Source: Bacillota bacterium (GTDB lineage Bacteria; Bacillota; Clostridia; Lachnospirales; Lachnospiraceae). Taken from it: a stretch of 59,590 nucleotides of DNA. The notes beneath the pieces are model-generated. The model was not told the origin of the DNA, did no database searches, and saw nothing but the letters and a program-made list of their open reading frames with translations. The position numbers and the translations under genes were made by a program. Below are positions 53,162 to 59,590 of this stretch, one piece after another; positions within the stretch are counted from its first letter, which is position 1; each line of letters starts with the position of its first letter. Location: the NCBI GenBank assembly GCA_023411215.1, contig JAEYOY010000031.1:1-59590 (forward strand), written 5' to 3'.

Positions 53162-53824
53162 ATGCAAAAATGCGATAATTGTAAAGTATTCCTGAAGGGG
53201 AATTATGAGGTATGCCCTCTTTGTGGCGGTATCCTTGAAAATAAAGAAAAAAGTGAAGAAGTATTTCCAAATTTACCGACTATTTTTCAGGAGTTTAACA
53301 TCTTTATCCGAGTTATCATATTAATATCAATTGTTGCTATCATAATCAGTTTTGCAATCAATCTGATTTTTACAAAGGATTCAAGATGGTCACTGATTGT
53401 TGCAGCCGGAATTGCCTGTATGTGGATCAGCTTGTTTATCATTATTCGTAAGAAAAACAATATCCCAAAGACCATCGTCTGGCAGGTAGTATTGTTCAGT
53501 ATCCTTTCCGTTCTCTGGGATTGGTCTATGGGATGGCTTGGATGGTCCATTGATTTTGTAATTCCTATCATCTGTTTTGGTGCTATGGTTGTTATGGCCA
53601 TTGCAGCAAAGATATTAAAGATTGGAGTTCGTGATCTGATTGTATATCTCTTCATTGATATTATTTTTGGCTTTATTCCGATTATTTTTATTCTTACCGG
53701 TGTATTGAGTGTAGCTTTTCCCTCTATTATCTGTGTGGCGACGAGTGCAATCAGCCTGTCGGCATTAATCCTATTCCAGGGAGATAATATGAAGGCAGAA
53801 TTAAGAAAGAAAATGCATATTTAG
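53162..53824 (+). CDS. DUF6320-like membrane protein with N-terminal zinc ribbon
   Basis: 220 residues. CDNCKVFLKGNYEVCPLCGG (4-23) is a zinc ribbon; about six hydrophobic helices follow. The architecture, and its place just after an HSL esterase and HxxxDG acyltransferase, match the DUF6320 proteins I recall from Firmicutes, where these three genes recur together. GGAGG lies 7 bases before the ATG. It could anchor or regulate the acyltransferase at the membrane; that is inference. Confidence 0.7.
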   Translation: MQKCDNCKVFLKGNYEVCPLCGGILENKEKSEEVFPNLPTIFQEFNIFIRVIILISIVAIIISFAINLIFTKDSRWSLIVAAGIACMWISLFIIIRKKNNIPKTIVWQVVLFSILSVLWDWSMGWLGWSIDFVIPIICFGAMVVMAIAAKILKIGVRDLIVYLFIDIIFGFIPIIFILTGVLSVAFPSIICVATSAISLSALILFQGDNMKAELRKKMHI

Positions 53825-53853
53825 TAGTTGCGACCTGAAAGAGAGGATTTTAT

Positions 53854-54525
53854 ATGAATTCATATCATTTGAAATTAATTGCAATTATCACGATGCTGAT
53901 TGACCACACCGGCGCAGTTCTTGTTCCAGGCAATACCATGCTAAATCTTATCATGCGCTGTATCGGAAGACTATCCTTCCCAATCTTTGTATTCCTTCTG
54001 GTTGAGGGCTTCCATCATACAAAGGATGTGAAGAAGTATCTACTGCGAATGGGTGCCTTTGCACTTATATCGGAGATACCCTTTGATCTTGCTTTCTATG
54101 GTAAGGTGCTGGAATTTAATCATCAGAATATCTTCTTTACCCTATTTCTTGGACTGCTTTGTATGTATCTGATGAGAGAAGTTGGGAAAAAATTCAATAA
54201 GAATATCATTATCATGATATGTCTGAATGCCTTTCTAATGCTTGCGATTGGATTGATAGCGTTCATTCTGAAGACGGACTATGATTATAGAGGTATTATA
54301 TTAATCGTTGCATTTTATCTGTTTCGTGAAAGTAAGCTACTGCGTGGATTTTCTTTACTGTTTGTATCTGGCTATCTTCTGGGATATATTAACATCCTTG
54401 CAACTGCGTCAATCATACCGATCAGCTTTTATAACGGACAAAAGGGCAAAAGTATAAAATATGCATTTTATATCTTTTACCCTGCTCATCTGTTGATTTT
54501 GGCTGGAATTAACAGGTTGATTTAG
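53854..54525 (+). CDS. TraX-family membrane protein (putative acyltransferase)
   Basis: 223 residues, about eight helices. LKLIAIITMLIDHTGAVLVP and RCIGRLSFPIFVFLLVEGFH are the TraX signature; F-plasmid TraX acetylates the pilin N-terminus. No conjugation genes are here, so a chromosomal envelope acyl-transfer role is more likely. It starts 29 bases after the DUF6320-like gene and probably closes the same unit. Its last 4 bases overlap a convergent small ORF. Confidence 0.85.
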   Translation: MNSYHLKLIAIITMLIDHTGAVLVPGNTMLNLIMRCIGRLSFPIFVFLLVEGFHHTKDVKKYLLRMGAFALISEIPFDLAFYGKVLEFNHQNIFFTLFLGLLCMYLMREVGKKFNKNIIIMICLNAFLMLAIGLIAFILKTDYDYRGIILIVAFYLFRESKLLRGFSLLFVSGYLLGYINILATASIIPISFYNGQKGKSIKYAFYIFYPAHLLILAGINRLI

Positions 54526-54695
54526 TAATCTCTCATGTCAGGAGATGGTTCATATTCGGTTGCCTGTGAAGAGTACCGCAGATCATCACCAGAAGAATAC
54601 GGTTTATCTGGATAATAGTGTCGCTCGTCAAAATCCTGGACACTACTGAAGGATGGAAATCGATAATAGGTTTTCCTGGTAGGTTCAAAGTACAT
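54522..54695 (-). CDS. Small Tyr/Ser/Asp-rich protein, 57 aa
   Basis: A minus-strand ORF with a consensus AAAGGAGG 9 bases before ATG 54695. The product begins MYFEPTRKTYYRFPSF and ends SPDMRDY; it has 8 Tyr, many Ser/Asp and no Cys or membrane segment. Composition recalls small spore-coat or inner-spore proteins, but I recognise no family. The strong ribosome site and exact end at the TraX stop support reality. Confidence 0.55.
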   Translation of the reverse strand: MYFEPTRKTYYRFPSFSSVQDFDERHYYPDKPYSSGDDLRYSSQATEYEPSPDMRDY

Positions 54696-54821
54696 GCTAA
54701 CAAACCTCCTTTATTGATGTTCTGTTATTATTGTTTGACAATCGGTTTGGAACTATACTAGGAATTCAATCGAGTTTTTACAATTTTTACATACAATGCT
54801 ATACCATTAGGAGTGTGACAT

Positions 54822-55322
54822 ATGATTTCACTGACTATAACTGAAGTAAAATCTTTTATGGGTAAGCTTCTTGCTCAGACAACCTTTGACTTTTTTCTCC
54901 TAAAGGAGATGGAGTTATCAACCTTTATCAGCTTCACGATCAATGGTCAATTGAATGAAGCCTTTTATACGAAGGAGGAACTGGAGGAACGAGGCGAGAA
55001 TCAGCATAGTTCCTTATGGAGCGAGGTTCGAAGCATTGCTTACTCCATGATTAAGGGAAATAAGACTCCACTTGCACTGAAGATCGTGTTCCAGCTGCCC
55101 AGACCCCTCTGTGAGGAACTGGTTCAGCAGTCCGGTGGAAGACTAAAAAGTGAAGAAGTCGGCGGGCTGTTTCTGAATGTCCGATTTGATAAGAATGAAT
55201 TACACCTTATTACCGGAACAGCAATCAAGACCTTTACCCTAGATAAGACCCTGGAGCAGGAATGGGATCTATGGGTTAAGAGAATGCTGAAGGAACAGGG
55301 AATTGCTTTTGAAGAGGCATAG
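54822..55322 (+). CDS. DUF5721-family protein
   Basis: 166 residues, soluble, starting MISLTITEVKSFMGKLL. It matches a small clostridial family (DUF5721) known from Lachnospiraceae, with no known function. Highlights are TFDFFLLKEMELSTFISFTI near the N-terminus and EQEWDLWVKRML at the end. Ribosome site TAGGAGTG. Gene order next to htpG or TraX gives no clear hint. Confidence 0.7.
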   Translation: MISLTITEVKSFMGKLLAQTTFDFFLLKEMELSTFISFTINGQLNEAFYTKEELEERGENQHSSLWSEVRSIAYSMIKGNKTPLALKIVFQLPRPLCEELVQQSGGRLKSEEVGGLFLNVRFDKNELHLITGTAIKTFTLDKTLEQEWDLWVKRMLKEQGIAFEEA

Positions 55323-55456
55323 AATTTATCCATAGTAAGATAAAGATTCAGAATAATTGATAGCCTACTTGGCGAACCTTCTGCTGTAATACTGATTTTG
55401 GTAACATTGATCCTCGTATTATCAGCTTAAACTAGGGTTTGAACGGTAACTTATTG

Positions 55457-55483
55457 TTAGCACTCTTGTTAGAAGAGTGCTAA
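55457..55483 (+). promoter_or_regulatory. CIRCE operator (HrcA site) upstream of htpG
   Basis: TTAGCACTC, nine bases, GAGTGCTAA: a perfect match to the consensus inverted repeat of CIRCE. It lies 7 bases upstream of the -35 box. Confidence 0.93.
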
Positions 55484-55490
55484 TTTGGTC

Positions 55491-55519
55491 TTGACATTTT
55501 AAATCCTGAGTATTATCAT
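55491..55519 (+). promoter_or_regulatory. Promoter of htpG
   Basis: TTGACA (55491-55496), 17 bases, TATCAT (55514-55519), about 95 bases before the start codon and directly after the CIRCE element. Confidence 0.75.
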
Positions 55520-55616
55520 AACATTTGAGGATTATATACAACTGTAATGCGACAGACAGAGAGAAGTTAAGCTGCATCGGTGTTGCACAAGAATAATTAT
55601 AAAGGAGTTGTTAATC

Positions 55617-57665
55617 ATGAGTACAGAACGCGGTAATTTATCAATTCATTCGGAAAATCTTTTTCCGATTATTAAGAAGTGGTTATATTCTGACCACGAC
55701 ATTTTTGTAAGAGAGTTGATCTCTAATGGCTGTGATGCTATTACTAAGCTGAAGAAGCTAGAAGTTATGGGAGAGGCTAATCTGCCGGAGGAAAATCATT
55801 ATAAGATCACCGTTACCGTTAATGCGGAGGATAAGACCATTCGTTTTTCTGATAATGGTATTGGTATGACAGCAGATGAGGTAAAGGAATACATCAACCA
55901 GATCGCTTTCTCCGGTGCAGAGAAGTTTCTTGAGAAGTATAAGGATCAGACCAATGAGGATCAGATTATCGGTCATTTTGGTCTCGGCTTTTATTCGGCT
56001 TTCATGGTGGCAGCCCGTGTAACGATTGATACCCTGTCCTGGCAGCCGGATGCTCAGCCGGTACATTGGGAATCCGATGGTGGTACCCAATATGAGATGA
56101 GTGACAGTACGAAGAGCGAACGTGGAACCGATATCACTCTTTATCTGAACGATTCCAGCTATGAATTCTCGAATGAATACCGAGTTAGAGAGGTTCTGAA
56201 GAAATATTGTTCCTTTATGCCGGTAGAGATCTATCTGGTCAATGCCAATGAGAAGGTAGAAGAGAAGAAGGAAGATATCGTAGATGCTGCTGTGAATGAG
56301 GACGGAACAGTAGAGGAAGCTAAGGAAGATAAGAAACCGGAGCCGATTAATGAACCCACTCCTCTATGGGCAAAGCATCCCAATGATTGTACTGAGGAGG
56401 AATACAAGAAGTTCTATCGTGAAGTGTTCAACGATTATAAGGAGCCTCTGTTCTGGATTCACCTAAATATGGATTATCCTTTTAACCTGAAGGGCATCCT
56501 GTATTTCCCGAAAATTAATACCGAGTATGATTCCTTAGAAGGTTTAATTAAATTATACAGTAATCAGGTGTTCATTGCAGATAATATAAAGGAAGTAATT
56601 CCTGAATTCCTGATGCTCTTGAAGGGTGTTATCGATTGCCCCGATCTGCCGCTTAATGTATCAAGAAGTGCATTACAGAATGACGGCTTCGTTAAGAAGA
56701 TTTCCGAATATATCACCAAGAAGGTTGCGGATAAGCTTAGCGGAATGTATAAGGTAGAGCGCGAAAGCTACGAAAAATTCTGGGATGATATCAGTCCCTT
56801 TATCAAGTTCGGCTGCCTTAAGGATGAGAAGTTCCGTGAGAAGGTGAAAGACGTGATTCTCTTTAAGAACCTAGAGGACAAATATATCACGCTTGCAGAT
56901 TATGTTGCTGCGAAGAAGGGACCTGAGGAAGAGAAGAAGGACGATAAAGCAACTACGGCGGAGCAAGGCTCTGAAACTCATGTTCATGATGAAAACTGTG
57001 AATGTGGTCATGACCATAAGCACGAGGATGATGAGGACGTGGTAGATGAGGATAAGAAGATAACCATCTTCTATGTAACCGATGTTAAGCAGCAGAGTCA
57101 GTACATCAATATGTTTAAGGAAGCAGGCAGTGATGCCTTTATCCTGACCCATAATATAGATCAGCCCTTCATCACGCAGTTGGAGTATCAGGATCAGACA
57201 ATTCGTTTCCAGCGAATCGATGCAGATATTACCGAGGGCTTTAAGGATAAGATTAAGAAGAAGGATCAGAAGGTATTAAAGAATAATACCGAAGCGATGA
57301 CGAACCTGTTCCGTAAGGTGCTGGGTAAGGATAAGCTGGAGGTTAAGGTAGATAAGTTTAAGAATGAGAATGTATCCTCCGTTATGACCTTATCTGAGGA
57401 AAGCCGTAGAATGCAGGATATGATGCGTATGTATAACATGTCCGGTATGGATATGGGTGGCCTTGGCGGCGGAGAGAATCTGGTTCTTAATGCGAACAAT
57501 AAGCTTGTTCAATTCATTCTTACCAATGAGAATGCAGAACAGACTCCGATGATCTGCGAACAGCTCTATGACCTGGCACTTCTTAGCCACAAGCCCTTAG
57601 AGCCTGAAGCAATGACCAAATTTATCCAGAGAAGCAATGAGATTATGATGTTCCTTACGAAATAA
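55617..57665 (+). CDS. htpG: Chaperone HtpG (Hsp90) with acidic linker and His/Cys-rich insert
   Basis: 682 residues from ATG 55617 (AAAGGAG 9 bases upstream). N-terminal GHKL ATPase: ELISNGCDAITKL, DNGIGMTADEV, GHFGLGFYSAFMV. The middle domain has the catalytic-loop Arg in NVSRSALQND (~347-356). Two departures from common HtpG: a Glu/Lys/Asp-rich linker at ~210-248 between N and middle domains, and a ~45-residue acidic insert (~433-480) with HVHDENCECGHDHKH at 455-469. The rest is usual in length. Confidence 0.95.
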   Translation: MSTERGNLSIHSENLFPIIKKWLYSDHDIFVRELISNGCDAITKLKKLEVMGEANLPEENHYKITVTVNAEDKTIRFSDNGIGMTADEVKEYINQIAFSGAEKFLEKYKDQTNEDQIIGHFGLGFYSAFMVAARVTIDTLSWQPDAQPVHWESDGGTQYEMSDSTKSERGTDITLYLNDSSYEFSNEYRVREVLKKYCSFMPVEIYLVNANEKVEEKKEDIVDAAVNEDGTVEEAKEDKKPEPINEPTPLWAKHPNDCTEEEYKKFYREVFNDYKEPLFWIHLNMDYPFNLKGILYFPKINTEYDSLEGLIKLYSNQVFIADNIKEVIPEFLMLLKGVIDCPDLPLNVSRSALQNDGFVKKISEYITKKVADKLSGMYKVERESYEKFWDDISPFIKFGCLKDEKFREKVKDVILFKNLEDKYITLADYVAAKKGPEEEKKDDKATTAEQGSETHVHDENCECGHDHKHEDDEDVVDEDKKITIFYVTDVKQQSQYINMFKEAGSDAFILTHNIDQPFITQLEYQDQTIRFQRIDADITEGFKDKIKKKDQKVLKNNTEAMTNLFRKVLGKDKLEVKVDKFKNENVSSVMTLSEESRRMQDMMRMYNMSGMDMGGLGGGENLVLNANNKLVQFILTNENAEQTPMICEQLYDLALLSHKPLEPEAMTKFIQRSNEIMMFLTK

Positions 57666-57694
57666 ATAGTATATCGATTAAAGATCTAGAATAT

Positions 57695-57741
57695 AGAGGG
57701 AAAGCAGATGATGAAAAATCACTCGCTTTCTCTCTTTTTTT
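57695..57741 (+). terminator. Terminator of htpG
   Basis: AGAGGGAAAGC pairs with GCTTTCTCTCT (one G-U), followed by TTTTTT. Confidence 0.85.
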
Positions 57742-57756
57742 GCATGACAATGTTTA

Positions 57757-57815
57757 CGCGAAGGCGAAGCGAAGTATCATACAAGTTTACTTGAAGTGAT
57801 ACGAGCAAGCCCGCG
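57757..57815. repeat. Long hairpin with CAAGTTTACTTG tip after htpG
   Basis: CGCG / CGCG at the ends, GTATCA / TGATAC inside and the near-palindrome CAAGTTTACTTG (57782-57793) at the tip. The tip and its TATCA/TGATA flanks recall the element at 9415-9518. Confidence 0.55.
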
Positions 57816-57817
57816 AT

Positions 57818-57854
57818 AACCGGAAAAACTCAAACAGCGTGTTTCTTCCGGTTT
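57818..57854 (+). repeat. Hairpin AACCGGAA/TTCCGGTT
   Basis: AACCGGAA and TTCCGGTT with an inner AAAC/GTTT. Followed by TAATATT; possibly a weak second terminator. Confidence 0.5.
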
Positions 57855-58155
57855 AATATTCATGAATCAGCTTTCTCTTATTCCAAATTGACCTGCATAA
57901 AGACGTTGCTTGTTATAAGAATGATTAAATAGCGATGGGGAGATAAACATATAATAAAATTTATATAAAACTGTATATACCTCTTGATAATACTACTTAT
58001 AATATGGTATGCTATTATATAGTAATGAAAACTACATAATGTAGTAGTTGAACTTGATCATATGTTTAACGATACAATATTAGGAAATATTAGGATATTG
58101 ATTGTTTAATGTTAATGACATAGCAAATTATTTTTATAAACAGGAGGATAAAAAG

Positions 58156-58992
58156 ATGTCATACAGAATTATTGGAGACAGCTGTACGGATTTACCTAAG
58201 GAATTGAAGGAAGATCCGCATTTTAAGCTGGTGCCTCTGACTCTGATTGTGAATGATGTTTCAATTGTAGATGATGAGTCCTTTGACCAGGCAGATTTTT
58301 TGAAACGTGTAAGAGAATGCCCGACCAGTCCTAAATCAGCATGCCCATCCCCAGAGGATTATATGAGGCATTTTGCTTATGAGGGTGATATCTATGTAGT
58401 TACCTTGTCATCTCCCTTGAGTGGTTCTTATAACAGCGCGGAGCTTGCCAAGAAATTATATCTGGAGGAGCACCCAAGTAAGAATATCGCGGTATTTGAT
58501 TCTCGTTCTGCATCGGTAGGCCAGACTTTAATTGCAATGAAGATCAAGGAATTGATTGAATCAAATTATCCCTTCCGAGAAATAGTTGAGAAGGTTAATA
58601 CCTTCCGTGATAGTATGAAGACAAAGTTTGTACTGGAATCTCTGGATACCCTGCGTAAGAATGGCAGATTGACTAATCTTCAGGCAATCATTACCAGTGT
58701 TTTAAATATTAAGCCAGTTATGGGCGCAACACCAGAGGGTAATATCACTAAAGTGGATCAGGCGCGAGGAATTAATAAAGCCTTGATGCTGATGGCAAAA
58801 TGTATAGAAGCGGATGTTATAAGACCCTCCGAGCGAATTCTTGGCATTTCACATTGCAACAATAGAGAAAGAGCGGAGCTCGTGAAGGAAGAGATACTAA
58901 AGAGAATTCCTTTTAAGGGATGCTTCATCGTAGATACGGCAGGGGTGAGCTCTTTGTATGCCAATGAAGGCGGAATCATTACCGCTTACTAA
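58156..58992 (+). CDS. DegV/FakB-family fatty-acid binding protein
   Basis: 278 residues from ATG 58156 (AGGAGG 8 bases upstream); a frame 18 codons longer lacks a site. GDSCTDLPKEL at the N-terminus, TLSSPLSGSYNSAELA and DSRSASVGQ are DegV signatures; the lipid carboxylate sits near the Ser of the TLSS loop and the conserved Arg/His. Relatives (FakB) hold an exogenous fatty acid for phosphorylation by FakA, feeding phospholipid synthesis. That would complement the fab locus here; FakA is not in the window. Confidence 0.85.
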   Translation: MSYRIIGDSCTDLPKELKEDPHFKLVPLTLIVNDVSIVDDESFDQADFLKRVRECPTSPKSACPSPEDYMRHFAYEGDIYVVTLSSPLSGSYNSAELAKKLYLEEHPSKNIAVFDSRSASVGQTLIAMKIKELIESNYPFREIVEKVNTFRDSMKTKFVLESLDTLRKNGRLTNLQAIITSVLNIKPVMGATPEGNITKVDQARGINKALMLMAKCIEADVIRPSERILGISHCNNRERAELVKEEILKRIPFKGCFIVDTAGVSSLYANEGGIITAY

Positions 58993-59099
58993 AAAAGGAC
59001 TTTGTCACCGGGCACACTACTTTATCCAAAAGGCAAACCCGTTTATCCTCGTCGATAGTAAAAAATGAATTAGAAAATCATGCGAAAGCATTTAGCAAT

Positions 59100-59169
59100 C
59101 AGACCTAGAGTAGGGCAATGAACCGCAAAGTGGTTCATTTTAACCACCCCGTCTCAGGTCTGTTTTTTG
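59100..59169 (+). terminator. Complex terminator hairpin downstream of degV
   Basis: CAGACCT / AGGTCTG outer stem enclosing ATGAACC / GGTTCAT, followed by TTTTTT. The branched inner structure is larger than a plain terminator. Confidence 0.65.
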
Positions 59170-59302
59170 TGTTTCTACACCAGATCATGCATAGATTCTA
59201 ATAACTCAACACATAAAAATCTTAGGAAAATCAAGCATCCTAGCTCTTTTCGAACCAAGTCTTACTTCGAACATATTGAACAACAGGTAAATATTGATTT
59301 AC

Positions 59303-59351
59303 AACGCAGGAAAAGGCCGTGCCCCGTCACCTCTTTCTCCTGCGTTTTTTG
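59303..59351 (+). terminator. Terminator near right end
   Basis: ACGCAGGA pairs with TCCTGCGT across a ~26-base loop and TTTTTT follows. The gene it serves is not identified; a small RNA ending here is possible. Confidence 0.6.
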
Positions 59352-59426
59352 CATGAATAAAATCAGCTAGTACAACAGGTTATAAGAGCTGAAGCAGGAG
59401 GAGGGTTAAGGATTATGGATAAAGGG

Positions 59427-59590
59427 GCTGTTGCATAACACATGGTATATATGAAGGAAAGGACAACATGCATCCCTCACACACAGGTTGCCTGACATCT
59501 TATTGTTTTGTATGCCATTATCAAACATAAATGTTTGCTTCTGTCATACAAAATCAATAATCTGTCCGTCAAACAGTGTATTATGAGATG
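59427..59590. mobile_element. Possible insertion-sequence terminus (partial)
   Basis: GGGGCTGTTGCATAACA at ~59427-59443 resembles the ends of IS1182-like and related transposons, which often begin with GGGG-CTGTTGCA. The transposase would lie beyond the window. Evidence is a short motif only. Confidence 0.3.

Larger units (their letters stand above)
57666..58155. other. Intergenic region between htpG and degV
   Basis: 490 bases: htpG terminator, the hairpins at 57757-57815 and 57818-57854, then AT-rich DNA with ATAATATGGTATGCTATTATATAG (~57997-58020), probably the degV promoter area. No ORF is supported. Confidence 0.5.
58993..59590. other. Right-end intergenic region with two terminators
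   Basis: 598 bases. A hairpin-rich stretch 59070-59169 (ATGC-GAAA-GCAT, then nested stems ending in TTTTTT) and a second terminator at 59303-59351. Short open frames have no ribosome sites. From ~59430 the sequence may belong to an insertion element. No known RNA family was recognised. Confidence 0.45.

Noticed and set aside
59167..59370. 67-codon ORF near the right end
   Set aside because: No ribosome site and it runs through a terminator hairpin; the composition is not protein-like.

Overview
The window looks like chromosomal DNA of an anaerobic, spore-forming Firmicute, most probably a Lachnospiraceae (Lachnoclostridium phytofermentans-like) organism. The grounds are the AT-rich intergenic DNA, strong AGGAGG ribosome sites, a FabK-type fatty-acid operon led by a MarR/FabT regulator, a type III (GlnN) glutamine synthetase, rubrerythrin, a YtvI-like sporulation membrane protein, a DUF1540 protein, and CIRCE-type heat-shock control. 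The taxonomic call is inference from gene content, not from a marker gene.

Layout. 1-400: the 5' end of an IS256-type transposase has cut off a tyrosine-recombinase gene whose last ~47 codons survive beside tRNA-Gly(GCC). 500-9300: an AraC regulator with a nitroreductase, a two-subunit asymmetric ABC exporter, mutY, an SH3 lipoprotein and a LysR regulator. 9400-14500: leuB, a GNAT acetyltransferase, leuC and leuD, then a C-terminal fragment of an AAA ATPase, a LysM protein and a DUF1540 protein. 14500-17400 (minus strand): phosphate transporter pit, its DUF47 partner and a YtvI-like permease. 17900-25500: ilvD, ilvB, serC, serA and a DUF1015 gene, that is branched-chain amino acid and serine synthesis. 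25700-32700: a chemoreceptor, rubrerythrin, a DUF624 protein, glnN with a long structured leader, and an AraC/GyrI-like regulator.

32800-43900 is a complete type II fatty-acid synthesis locus: fabT, fabH, acpP, fabK, fabD, fabG, fabF, accB, fabZ, accC, accD, accA. The promoter in front of fabT carries a perfect FabT-like palindrome over its -10 box. Between fabH and acpP lie about 850 bases packed with two unrelated tandem repeat arrays, a 148-base hairpin and very short ORFs with ribosome sites. This is the most unusual non-coding stretch in the window.

44200-59000: two flavodoxin-like reductases, a C39/papain-like protein, an ABC-F ATPase, an SGNH hydrolase, and an iron-sulfur aldo/keto reductase. 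Then comes a four-gene run (HSL-family esterase, HxxxDG acyltransferase, DUF6320-like zinc-ribbon membrane protein, TraX-like membrane protein) that may be an uncharacterised envelope acylation module. It is followed by a previously unlisted 57-aa ORF, a DUF5721 gene, htpG under a CIRCE element, and a DegV/FakB-like fatty-acid binding protein. HtpG here has an acidic N-M linker and a His/Cys-rich insert. Many intergenic gaps hold long hairpins and small dispersed repeats. The right edge holds a possible second insertion-sequence terminus.
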